IMG/VR virus record: IMGVR_UViG_3300025137_000294
Location: 1-23,695 of that record
Direction: 5' to 3' (one strand)
Length of the DNA: 23,695 nucleotides
Origin: a virus
Made by a program: the position numbers and the translations under genes. The number at the start of each line of letters is the position of its first letter. The stretch's first letter is position 1. A model generated the notes under the pieces. That model had not been told where the DNA came from, ran no database searches, and saw nothing but the letters and a program-made list of their open reading frames with translations. Below, in pieces: positions 15,940-22,199 of this stretch.

Positions 15940-16363
15940 TTATCTTCTCCATATGTCTCTCTAAATATATAATAGCTTTTTTTAAAATGTCAACACTATC
16001 TGAAAATCCACCTAATGCTCTGTTGCAACTATGGCAAAGCCAACCTCTAAAAGTACTAGTGTCGTGACAGTGATCTAATACCCATGCACCATTTCTCTGA
16101 CCACCCTTACCTGCTACCTCTGTTTCTCCTCTGTTACATACAGGGCAGTGATAATCTTTATCAGGCATTCCATGTTTTTCTCGTAATCTGTTTCTAACTT
16201 TTGTTAGTTCATTATTACATTTTTTACATTCAGGTCTAAGAAAGTTTGCACCTGATGAAACACTAAATGCTGTTAGTGGTAATCTTTGATTACACTTACT
16301 ACATGTTTTTGTTTCACCATCTATGTGTAATAGTTCAATGTCAAACAATTCTTTTTGGGTCAT
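15923..16363 (-). CDS. Endonuclease VII-like HNH nuclease
   Basis: A 146-residue protein of the recombination endonuclease VII (T4 gp49-like) HNH family. An N-terminal zinc ribbon-like pair C21/C24 and C46/C49 precedes the nuclease core. That core is C73/C76, then D97-H98-C-H100-D-x4-FRG-x-L-C110-x-x-C113-N114, the metal site and treble-clef zinc of the family. It could resolve branched DNA during replication or packaging, or be a free-standing homing-type nuclease, since such genes are often found beside polymerase genes. It is stitched into the operon by an ATGA overlap with helicase and a 17-base overlap with polA, which speaks for a settled resident. The phage also carries an unrelated resolvase (endonuclease I). 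Confidence 0.9.
   Translation of the reverse strand: MTQKELFDIELLHIDGETKTCSKCNQRLPLTAFSVSSGANFLRPECKKCNNELTKVRNRLREKHGMPDKDYHCPVCNRGETEVAGKGGQRNGAWVLDHCHDTSTFRGWLCHSCNRALGGFSDSVDILKKAIIYLERHMEKINEINI
15966..15993 (-). promoter_or_regulatory. Sigma-70-like promoter upstream of polA
   Basis: On the - strand TTGACA (15993-15988) is followed after 16 bases, mostly an A-tract, by TATATA (15971-15966). It lies inside the 3' end of the HNH gene, about 27 bases before the polA ATG, leaving room for the GGAGAAG ribosome site at about 15944-15950. Confidence 0.6.
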
Positions 16364-17586
16364 GCTTCGTATCTTCCAATCTGATAATTAAGTTGACAGT
16401 TTACCATACCATGCCATCCTGTTAACTTATTCTTGACAATATTTAAATGTCTTTCTATATCCTCGCCTTCACCATCATCTTGCTTTGGAGGGTTCTTGGC
16501 TATTAGTATCATAAGGTCGGCTTCTGCTGCCTTACCTGTCCTACTGCCTTCCATCATACTCTGATTAAGTAGCACCTTACCTTCTGCATCTGCAGATAGC
16601 TGTGACATATAAAACATAGCACACTTGTGTTGCTTGGCAATCTGTCTAGCATGTATAGCATTTGCTTTCAGTGCTTCATCAGGTCTTGCAAAGCCACCTG
16701 TACGTGCAAACTTATCACCCATATCAAGTAGTACTATGTCAGGTTTATATGACTTACAGACAGACTCTACCCAATTCATATCTCTACCTGTAGCATCTTT
16801 TATCTTAACTCTATTCTTGATAGGCTCATATAAGTCACGAGCTTTTGAGGGGTTATTCTTTATCTCTTTCATTGTCATGCCTGTAGCTGCAGTAAGATAT
16901 CTAGCACCAACTCTGTGACTACCTTCTTCATTACACAACACAATACAATCAGCACCTTGATGTGCAAACCCATCAGGTGATGCAATCATACTAGCATGAA
17001 AAGATGTCTTACCTGTATTAGGTCTAGCACCTACCTCAATCAAGTGTCCTTCATTAACTCCACTAATCTGTCTTGTCAGTGCAGGTATATTAAAATGCCA
17101 CCTTGCTTCAAGTGCATTCTTAGCTAACAATGTCTCAATGTCCATGTCATCCCACTCTACATTTAAGTCAGGTGTAAAGTCATCATTGTGTTGCTCTAGT
17201 AGTAATCTAAGAGGTTCTAAACTTGTCTGCGAACCATTTACATAATCAAATCCTAAGTTGGCAATATCTTCTCCAACAACCTGCTGAAACAACTTAGACA
17301 ATACTTCTTGTGCAATGTCACTACCAAGAGGTTTCTCATTCTTAATCTGTCTAAACAAATGAGAGTATGCTTGTTTCTGTGCTGTCGTAAGTGCAGGATT
17401 GTCCGACATAAATAATGCTTCTATTTCATCAGGCAGTACAGACCTTTCGTATCTGTCCATTGCCTTATCAATAGCTTGTTTTATTTTCCTTGTGTCTTTA
17501 CTAAACAATCTGTCAGGGCATCTAGCACCACGATTCTCTTCGTAGAATGCTTTGTCCATAAGACTGCGTACTAATGAAAGTTCCAT
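16360..17586 (-). CDS. DnaB-like replicative helicase (T7 gp4 C-terminal type)
   Basis: A 408-residue RecA-fold hexameric helicase. Walker A is G186-ARPNTGKT194-S, the catalytic glutamate region is CNEEG (218-222), Walker B is DIVLLD (283-288), motif H3 is FYMSQLSAD (325-333) with Q329, and the arginine-finger region is MEGSRTGKAAEAD (345-357). It is expected to unwind DNA 5'-3' at the fork with the primase and polymerase encoded beside it. The N-terminal 160 residues are helical and lack primase motifs, so the gp4 functions are split over two genes here. The ATG has an AAAGGAGA site two bases after the primase stop. Confidence 0.93.
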   Translation of the reverse strand: MELSLVRSLMDKAFYEENRGARCPDRLFSKDTRKIKQAIDKAMDRYERSVLPDEIEALFMSDNPALTTAQKQAYSHLFRQIKNEKPLGSDIAQEVLSKLFQQVVGEDIANLGFDYVNGSQTSLEPLRLLLEQHNDDFTPDLNVEWDDMDIETLLAKNALEARWHFNIPALTRQISGVNEGHLIEVGARPNTGKTSFHASMIASPDGFAHQGADCIVLCNEEGSHRVGARYLTAATGMTMKEIKNNPSKARDLYEPIKNRVKIKDATGRDMNWVESVCKSYKPDIVLLDMGDKFARTGGFARPDEALKANAIHARQIAKQHKCAMFYMSQLSADAEGKVLLNQSMMEGSRTGKAAEADLMILIAKNPPKQDDGEGEDIERHLNIVKNKLTGWHGMVNCQLNYQIGRYEA

Positions 17587-17588
17587 GT

Positions 17589-18359
17589 CTATATCTCCTT
17601 TGGGGTTAGGTTATTTAAATTATTAAAGTCTTTACTATTGTTGTATTTTAAATCATCGTTAAGTTTAAGAACACGTACATCTCTTACATGACCACGTAGT
17701 TCTTTAGCAAAAAAAAGTGTCTTGGGTAATGCGTCAGGGTCTAATGCTATGATGGCTGTTGAAAATTGTGATATGTGCTTCTTGTGTATTTCAGATAGAG
17801 ATGTACCCAACACAGCTACCCCAACTAATACATCGCTACCTACAACTGCAGCACTTACACAATCTTCAACAACTACTGCCACCTTACCACATCCGAAAGA
17901 AAAAGGCAACCCACTATTACCATATTTCTTCCATTTGGGTAATCTTTTTCCAAGTGACCTGCCAATCGCATCTACAATCTTATTGTCTTTGTACACAGGA
18001 AAGACAACTCTATGCTCTTTAACATCATAATGCAAATCTAAGTTAGATGCATTAAGCGACCACTTGGTACACCATGAAACTAAGTCAGGTGTATTCTTTC
18101 TATCTACTATATACTCAGGTAATACAAATGTATTATCTTTAGTAGCTTCCACAGACCTATTAAATGTAGTCTGTATATCATCTATAGATAAATGTACACG
18201 TTTCTTACCACTCACATTACAGGATGCTTTATAACAATTCCACAGCAATGAACCCATATTGTTAGTTATAGTAAATGTTTTATACCCTTTACATAAAGGA
18301 CAGTCCACTCTACGTGTATCACCTATATCTATATTTAAACTATATATGTAATCTAACAC
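17589..18359 (-). CDS. Phage DNA primase (zinc-binding plus Toprim)
   Basis: A 256-residue protein matching the primase half of T7 gp4. An N-terminal zinc finger C20-x2-C23...C42-x4-C47 is followed by a Toprim core with VVVEDCVSA (162-170; E165 the catalytic acid) and IALDPDAL (204-211; D207 and D209 for metal). The start is a GTG at 18359 with AGGGGA nine bases ahead. No ATG fits the zinc finger as well. It lies just after the integrase and its own promoter-like element. It should make RNA primers for lagging-strand synthesis and work with the separate helicase that follows by two bases. Confidence 0.9.
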   Translation of the reverse strand: MLDYIYSLNIDIGDTRRVDCPLCKGYKTFTITNNMGSLLWNCYKASCNVSGKKRVHLSIDDIQTTFNRSVEATKDNTFVLPEYIVDRKNTPDLVSWCTKWSLNASNLDLHYDVKEHRVVFPVYKDNKIVDAIGRSLGKRLPKWKKYGNSGLPFSFGCGKVAVVVEDCVSAAVVGSDVLVGVAVLGTSLSEIHKKHISQFSTAIIALDPDALPKTLFFAKELRGHVRDVRVLKLNDDLKYNNSKDFNNLNNLTPKEI

Positions 18360-18380
18360 TTTATGTGTTCCCCTATGTAA

Positions 18381-18399
18381 TGATAATATGTATTTATCA
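18381..18399. promoter_or_regulatory. Inverted repeat overlapping the primase promoter, next to the integrase gene
   Basis: TGATAA (18381-18386) and TTATCA (18394-18399) are perfect 6-base arms around a 7-base spacer. The repeat covers the -10 box of the promoter candidate, so it could be a repressor operator. The 7-base spacer between inverted arms beside int also fits a tyrosine-recombinase core site. Six-base arms in AT-rich DNA can arise by chance. No tRNA-like sequence flanks it. Confidence 0.35.
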
Positions 18400-18419
18400 C
18401 AGTTTTAAACATCTGTCAA
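18391..18419 (-). promoter_or_regulatory. Sigma-70-like promoter upstream of primase
   Basis: On the - strand TTGACA (18419-18414), in the last codons of the integrase, is followed after 17 bases by TAAATA (18396-18391). The -10 is imperfect (3 of 6), but the sequence GGCTTGACA and the TGTGATA before or within the -10 match the promoter at 13915. It would separate primase/helicase expression from the integrase. Confidence 0.5.
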
Positions 18420-19310
18420 GCCTTTTCTTTTCCTTAATGCTAAATTAGCACTTGTGTATGTGTTTTTCATGTACGGTTTTACACTCTGTGGGTTAGCATG
18501 TCCTGTAACTGACATAATATTACCCATAGATACACCAGCATCTACCATCTCTACTGTTCCTGTACGTCTTAGATCAGATAAACGTAGCTCATCAGGTAGG
18601 TTGGCATCTCTCATTACCTTTCTAGCCACCTTAGGCAGCCTATAGAGAGAATAAGGCTTATATATACCACCGACAGGCTTAACTTGAGGTGCTACATACT
18701 TCTGAAAGCCAAAATCTTCTTTTTGTTGTACAAGCATCTCACCTAAACTGTCACCAATGGGTAAAAATACCTCTGCCCTACGTTTAGATTGTTCTATATG
18801 CATTCTTTGATCTTCTAAATCTAAGTTAGACCATTGCAATAAACGCATATCACCTAACCTTTGACACCAATCGTATGCCATGTGTGCTATAAGACCTATG
18901 CTACGTGTTTTAAAATCAGAGTAAGCTACATCTAGAAAGTCTGTTACATTCTCCTTTGTCCACACTGTTTTTCTCCTATCAGGTATTCTTTTCTTTATGT
19001 TACTAAAAGGATTCTGCCTTATTTTCTCCATGTTTATGCCATAGTTATAGATAACTCTAGACACAGACATTACATGGTTTGCGAGATGCACACCACGATT
19101 ACACCAATCGTTGTATGCAAGTTTAGCCATAAGAGTAGTTATATTATTTATTGTAAAGTCACCTAAGTTTTTGTCTGTGTCAGGTAACCTTGTGTCCAAG
19201 AGTACGTTCAGAAAGTATTGATATTGTTGTTTAGTTTCGTCACGTAAACTCTTGAACTCAAAGCATAAATAATACTCTTTAACTAAATTTTTAAGAGTAA
19301 GATATCCCAT
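18405..19310 (-). CDS. int: Tyrosine recombinase (integrase)
   Basis: A 301-residue integrase. The N-terminal half (about 1-105) looks like the SAM-like core-binding domain. Catalytic residues of the C-terminal domain are R151 (CQRLGDM), K176 (QSKRR), R248 (DLRRTG), H271 (TGH) and nucleophile Y280, nine residues after the His as in lambda Int. The usual first His, three residues before R248, is Ser245 (codon TCT), an uncommon change at a catalytic position. Length and spacing look normal, so the enzyme is probably active. Its ATG overlaps the DUF932 stop as TAATG, so both share the promoter at 20199-20227. It implies site-specific integration, or that an ancestor could integrate. No attP with tRNA identity was seen. 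Confidence 0.93.
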   Translation of the reverse strand: MGYLTLKNLVKEYYLCFEFKSLRDETKQQYQYFLNVLLDTRLPDTDKNLGDFTINNITTLMAKLAYNDWCNRGVHLANHVMSVSRVIYNYGINMEKIRQNPFSNIKKRIPDRRKTVWTKENVTDFLDVAYSDFKTRSIGLIAHMAYDWCQRLGDMRLLQWSNLDLEDQRMHIEQSKRRAEVFLPIGDSLGEMLVQQKEDFGFQKYVAPQVKPVGGIYKPYSLYRLPKVARKVMRDANLPDELRLSDLRRTGTVEMVDAGVSMGNIMSVTGHANPQSVKPYMKNTYTSANLALRKRKGLTDV

Positions 19311-20167
19311 TAGGCTGCAGCTAACTTTTTAAATTCAGGTGTAGCAACCCACTTAGTTACCTCGTGTTCTCTAGCCCACATTGATTGAGACTGTGTATCA
19401 TTACCTGTGTTACGTAGGTTAAATCCATTCCTCTCATCTGCATAAGATGCGTAGTTAGTAAAAGCACTATATAATGCAAACACATTCCTGCCACGTTTAC
19501 TGACCTCTTGTTGTACTAGTGGTAGCATCTTCTTAGCCTTTTGATCTGACTTAGTTATAGAAGACAGCACTTCATTCCAACCTTTATTTGAATAGGTAGG
19601 CAACTCTACTCTAGCCCAAGTCTTTAATTTATCTGACTGCTCTTGAAAGTCTAAGCTACTCTGATTAAGTTCATTAATAAATCTAGACATGCAAAAATTA
19701 GATGTGTTCTTACGTTTAACCTTATCATAGTCTCCTGTAATCATACCATTGGTACAGAAGAAATCTATAGCACCAAAGAATACTTGATTAGAACAAGACC
19801 CATCTACACCGTGCAGGGCTATAATTCTTTGCCCTACCTCTGTGGTATGTTTATCTGTTTCAATCTTAGTGCTAACATTAGGCATAACAATATCCATCAT
19901 TGCCCATGCATTGTTCCTAGCACTTGACCATCTTACAGTAGAGTCTACCATAGCATCAGGTATGTTGTCTACCATAACATTCTGAACACCATCAAAGAAC
20001 TTCTTGTGACTAGCACAGTTAAACCCCTTTCCTACAACACCAAGATAATCTCCTGTCTCATTGTTGATAACATATTTCTTCTCATCAAACTTTGTAGTCT
20101 CAAAGTCTACAGAGAAATCTAAATTTTCAGGTACTTCATGTACCGTTGGTAAAACATCATATGGCAT
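19310..20167 (-). CDS. DUF932 phage/plasmid-like protein
   Basis: A 285-residue protein when started at the ATG at 20167 (MPYDVLPTVHEV), which has a perfect AGGAGA site six bases upstream. A longer frame from a TTG at 20227 exists, but that TTG is the -35 box of a promoter, so the long form is rejected. The sequence fits the DUF932 family (phage/plasmid-like protein, TIGR03299): V-G-K-G-F-N near residue 46, the middle HGVDGSCSNQVFFGAIDFFCTNGMI, and a helical C-terminal half. Function is not established for the family, which is common in phages and plasmids near replication genes. Here it heads the integrase-primase-helicase run, with TAATG coupling to the integrase. Confidence 0.85.
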   Translation of the reverse strand: MPYDVLPTVHEVPENLDFSVDFETTKFDEKKYVINNETGDYLGVVGKGFNCASHKKFFDGVQNVMVDNIPDAMVDSTVRWSSARNNAWAMMDIVMPNVSTKIETDKHTTEVGQRIIALHGVDGSCSNQVFFGAIDFFCTNGMITGDYDKVKRKNTSNFCMSRFINELNQSSLDFQEQSDKLKTWARVELPTYSNKGWNEVLSSITKSDQKAKKMLPLVQQEVSKRGRNVFALYSAFTNYASYADERNGFNLRNTGNDTQSQSMWAREHEVTKWVATPEFKKLAAA

Positions 20168-20173
20168 AATATA

Positions 20174-20179
20174 TCTCCT
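20174..20179 (-). promoter_or_regulatory. Ribosome binding site fixing the DUF932 start
   Basis: AGGAGA on the - strand, six bases before the ATG at 20167. It decides against the TTG start 60 bases upstream. Confidence 0.85.
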
Positions 20180-20198
20180 ATTGGTTAAGTGATGTTGT

Positions 20199-20227
20199 GT
20201 TATATAATAAATCAAAGCATTTGTCAA
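20199..20227 (-). promoter_or_regulatory. Strong sigma-70-like promoter for the DUF932-integrase run
   Basis: On the - strand TTGACA (20227-20222), exactly 17 bases, then TATAAC (20204-20199). It lies in the 68-base gap between the 102-residue gene and DUF932. The leader to the ATG would be about 25 bases and contains AGGAGA. It is the clearest promoter in the window. Confidence 0.8.
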
Positions 20228-20235
20228 GCATTATT

Positions 20236-20544
20236 TTAGTCATATTTATATGCTCTTTGCCATGCTTTATCATCAGAGCTTAATACATAGTCTGAATAGA
20301 ACATAGGTGAATCATCTTGTTGATCCTTCTGTGGTGAAAATTGTAAAGTACTATGCAGCTCGTGAATCAAATCCTCTATTAATCTAATATGAGTTAATTC
20401 AATATCCCTTGCTTCATCTATGTGACGAAGCATACGTTGTAATCTATTGTGATAATTAAGAAACACTCTTCTTGTACCACCTGCTACGAGAATATCTTCA
20501 CTATTCATGTCCACTTTAAATGGACTTTCTTTTTTCTTTGTCAT
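20236..20544 (-). CDS. Small hypothetical early protein
   Basis: A 102-residue, highly charged protein starting MTKKKESPFKVDMNSEDI, with AGGAG at a good distance from the ATG. The centre (about 28-70) is His/Arg/Leu-rich and helical (LQRMLRHIDEARDIELTHIRLIEDLIHELH), probably a coiled coil or hairpin. The C-terminus is acidic and aromatic (MFYSDYVLSSDD). No family is recognised. It is the last gene before the DUF932 promoter and would be read from the promoter at 20866-20894. Confidence 0.65.
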   Translation of the reverse strand: MTKKKESPFKVDMNSEDILVAGGTRRVFLNYHNRLQRMLRHIDEARDIELTHIRLIEDLIHELHSTLQFSPQKDQQDDSPMFYSDYVLSSDDKAWQRAYKYD

Positions 20545-20557
20545 TTTGTTTCTCCTA

Positions 20558-20698
20558 TTATGTTAATACAATTAAATGTTTTTTAAGCCACTCTGCATTG
20601 GCATTTGTTTTTTTAATTACGTGTTGCCTTACAGCTTTTTTTAATTCTTTGTGATATTTTCTACTACCACTTGTATTTTTTTTGTGTTTATTTCCCAT
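20558..20698 (-). CDS. Tiny basic protein (46 residues)
   Basis: An unlisted frame MGNKHKKNTSGSRKYHKEL ending EWLKKHLIVLT. The ATG overlaps the end of the upstream 46-residue gene by 11 bases and the stop lies 13 bases before the next ATG, so it fills an otherwise empty 143-base slot. It has a lysine- and histidine-rich first half and an amphipathic helix in the second. It could bind nucleic acid or be a small host-takeover peptide. No family is recognised. Support is packing and codon style, not homology. Confidence 0.55.
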   Translation of the reverse strand: MGNKHKKNTSGSRKYHKELKKAVRQHVIKKTNANAEWLKKHLIVLT

Positions 20699-20828
20699 TG
20701 TCTTTATCCTTTTGTTGTTTTTGTTTAAGTTCATTTCTTATTTTTTCTAGTCGTGTTTTATGTTTAAGACTTCTCTCGTTCTTTTTTCTTATCCACTCTT
20801 TTAAATAGTGGTAGTCATTACTATTCAT
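20688..20828 (-). CDS. Tiny basic coiled-coil-like protein (46 residues)
   Basis: Start chosen at the ATG at 20828 (MNSNDYHYLKEW), which has AAGAGGT just ahead and overlaps the upstream stop by only eight bases. A frame starting at 20897 would overlap that gene by 77 bases and carry the -10 region of a promoter. The 46 residues are mostly Lys, Arg, Glu and Gln, ending KQKQQKDKDNGK, a single charged helix. No family is recognised. It is the first gene after the promoter candidate at 20866-20894. Confidence 0.6.
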   Translation of the reverse strand: MNSNDYHYLKEWIRKKNERSLKHKTRLEKIRNELKQKQQKDKDNGK

Positions 20829-21324
20829 AATGTACCTCTTTAAACCATGTTGGTCTATCTGTATACTTATACCTTGCAAATCTTGCTTTGTCAACATTAT
20901 AAAATGCTCGGTATGCTTTTATTGGATAAAACTCATCTGTTTTGAGTTCATCTAGCCCACTAAAACATTGTGGGTGTTGTGTTATCTGCCCTTCAGGTAT
21001 TAAAGGTACACCATTTAGCAGAGAGTTGTAGTGTTTCTTTGCTCCATGTATCCTACCATATCTACGTGTGTACTCTTCTAACATATGGTGGTACAATCTA
21101 AAAGCAAACTTATAGTTCTTGTTACTTTCCATAGCCCATAATGTACATGGGTGTTTCTGATGCACAGGCTTGTACAAGTCACAGGTTTCTGCATAGTCAG
21201 GTGCAATATGCCACAGTGCAGTACATAACATCTGTGCTTCTTCTAATGGCATCTTGACTACGTGCTGGTCACATAAAGACTTTGCTATTAAATATGGATT
21301 GTCTTCTATAATAAATCTATTCAT
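20821..21324 (-). CDS. Conserved phage protein with CDxHVVKM motif
   Basis: A 167-residue protein starting MNRFIIEDNPYLIAKSLCDQHVVKM. The N-terminal Leu/Ile-acidic stretch followed by C18-D-x-H-V-V-K-M25 and then E28/E29-x-x-Q-x-L-C is a pattern I recall from small conserved proteins of marine and T4-like phages. Some of these are labelled pyrimidine-dimer glycosylase-like, without clear proof. The C-terminal RPTWFKEV recalls the Arg-Pro-x-Trp end of T4 endonuclease V (DenV), but the N-terminal catalytic pattern of DenV is absent. His and Cys are frequent (H37, C47, H55, H58, C60). DNA repair is therefore only a guess. A promoter candidate lies within its last third. Confidence 0.6.
   Translation of the reverse strand: MNRFIIEDNPYLIAKSLCDQHVVKMPLEEAQMLCTALWHIAPDYAETCDLYKPVHQKHPCTLWAMESNKNYKFAFRLYHHMLEEYTRRYGRIHGAKKHYNSLLNGVPLIPEGQITQHPQCFSGLDELKTDEFYPIKAYRAFYNVDKARFARYKYTDRPTWFKEVHYE
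20866..20894 (-). promoter_or_regulatory. Sigma-70-like promoter inside the CDxHVVKM gene
   Basis: On the - strand TTGACA (20894-20889), 17 bases, then TATAAG (20871-20866). It is coding sequence for Val-Asp-Lys...Tyr-Lys, so the match may be accidental. Even so, spacing and boxes agree with the other early-strand promoters, and it lies about 38 bases before the next ATG (20828). Confidence 0.5.
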
Positions 21325-21538
21325 TGTTTTCTTCTTTCCAATAGTTAGGGTTAAAATATTTATCTAGTACTCTTAGATTTTTATAATCACATTTTTCTAA
21401 ATCTTCTATTGATATATCTTCAGGGTGTATCTCCTTGTATATATAATTTTCTTCATACCATTTTGTTTCGTTGTCATAGTGATTTGTAAACAAGCTATCA
21501 AATGCTTCTCTTGCTTTTTGTTTTGTTATTTTAGTCAT
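21317..21538 (-). CDS. Small acidic hypothetical protein
   Basis: A 73-residue protein when started at the ATG at 21538 (MTKITKQKAREAF), which overlaps the upstream hydrolase stop by eight bases in the style of this operon. A start at 21571 adds 11 residues but has a poorly spaced ribosome site. It is Glu/Asp/Asn/Tyr-rich with several Tyr/Trp near NYIYKEIHPEDISIEDLEKC and ending NYWKEENNE. No domain is recognised. It lies between the lysis-type hydrolase and the CDxHVVKM gene. Confidence 0.6.
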   Translation of the reverse strand: MTKITKQKAREAFDSLFTNHYDNETKWYEENYIYKEIHPEDISIEDLEKCDYKNLRVLDKYFNPNYWKEENNE

Positions 21539-21962
21539 ATTTAATATCCCATCTGTAAAATATGTGGTCATCTATTCTTGCTATGTATGTCTTGGTACTA
21601 GCCCAAGATGGTAACACATAGTGAGCATGGTAGTGTGTAGCACCTTCTACAAAGTCATCAAGGTTGCCATAGTACACACCATGTGCAACTGTGATTGCTG
21701 TATCCCATGCGTGTCCTTCTTTAGGCTTGTCACTCTTGCCATCACAGTACCAACTAAACTGACACCTATTCTTAACAGGGTAGTCTGTCTTCCAACTGTA
21801 GGTAGGTCCTTGTTTAACTACTTCACATACTGTGTTGGGGTATCGTTCATCTTTAACTCTGTTCATCACGACTTGTGCTACTGCTATCTGTCCAATCAAA
21901 GATTGGTTTTTAGCTTCGTGATATACGTTAAGTGCTAGACATACTAGTGCTTCAGCTATCAT
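21531..21962 (-). CDS. SleB-type cell-wall hydrolase (endolysin candidate)
   Basis: A 143-residue single-domain hydrolase of the SleB family (Hydrolase_2), which cuts peptidoglycan glycan strands as a lytic transglycosylase or amidase-like enzyme. Family signatures are in order: catalytic E16 in YHEAKNQ, VAQVVMNRV (28-36), C67-QFSW-YCDG (67-75), GATHYHA (107-113) and HIFYR (133-137). It begins directly with the catalytic domain: there is no signal peptide or membrane anchor, so release would need a holin, which I do not see in the window. The ATG has GGGAGA at a good distance. It sits in the early-strand gene run, not with the late structural genes. Confidence 0.88.
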   Translation of the reverse strand: MIAEALVCLALNVYHEAKNQSLIGQIAVAQVVMNRVKDERYPNTVCEVVKQGPTYSWKTDYPVKNRCQFSWYCDGKSDKPKEGHAWDTAITVAHGVYYGNLDDFVEGATHYHAHYVLPSWASTKTYIARIDDHIFYRWDIKYD

Positions 21963-21964
21963 AC

Positions 21965-22093
21965 TTATCTCCCATTGTTTATGTATCTAAGTTGTTGCTT
22001 CTGTTTACGTTTTCTTTCTAATCTATACTGTTGTTTAATCCACTTGTTCTTTGGTTTCTTTTTGCTTGGTATTTTCTCTAACTGAGTCAGCAT
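21965..22093 (-). CDS. Tiny Lys/Arg-rich protein (42 residues)
   Basis: An unlisted frame with an excellent AAGGAGAGG site before its ATG at 22093, starting MLTQLEKIPSKKKPKNKW and ending QLRYINNGR. Nearly half the residues are Lys, Arg or Gln. It overlaps the upstream 54-residue gene by 59 bases in another frame and ends two bases before the hydrolase ATG, whose ribosome site lies in its stop region. It may bind nucleic acid or serve mainly to couple translation of the hydrolase. No family is recognised. Confidence 0.55.
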   Translation of the reverse strand: MLTQLEKIPSKKKPKNKWIKQQYRLERKRKQKQQLRYINNGR

Positions 22094-22199
22094 AATTCCT
22101 CTCCTTCTTTCTATTATAAGTTTTCTTTGACGGAACTACTTGTGTCCTACGTCTAGATTCTAGCATAGCTTTGGCTATAGGATTTATCTTTCTAATCAT
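22035..22199 (-). CDS. Small Arg/Lys-rich protein (54 residues)
   Basis: An unlisted frame starting MIRKINPIAKAMLESRR and ending KQKETKEQVD. Its ATG overlaps the methyltransferase stop as ATGA, the hallmark coupling of this genome. The segment PSKKTYNRKK resembles short basic proteins common in marine phages (Val-x-Pro-x-Lys-Lys-x-Tyr-x-Arg-Lys-Lys), known to me only as hypothetical. Very basic, probably nucleic-acid binding. The second half of the gene also encodes the start of the 42-residue protein in another frame. Confidence 0.6.
   Translation of the reverse strand: MIRKINPIAKAMLESRRRTQVVPSKKTYNRKKERNYADSVRENTKQKETKEQVD

Noticed and set aside
16433-16461. TTGACA-N17-TATATC on the + strand inside the helicase gene
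   Set aside because: It would give an antisense promoter, but no gene follows on that strand and the sequence is constrained by coding. Probably chance, though worth noting if antisense RNA is found.
16625-16918. + strand frames inside helicase, primase, methyltransferase and other early genes
   Set aside because: They are antisense shadows of genes with clear catalytic motifs, lack ribosome sites, and show runs of Leu, Ser, Cys and Ile typical of reverse frames.
18360-18404. tRNA-like attP segment beside the integrase
   Set aside because: The 45-base gap and flanks show no tRNA T-arm or acceptor-like sequence. Only a short inverted repeat is present.
20168-20227. Longer DUF932 protein starting at TTG 20227
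   Set aside because: The TTG is the start of the TTGACA -35 box and the added 20 residues are the translated promoter. The ATG at 20167 has a perfect ribosome site.
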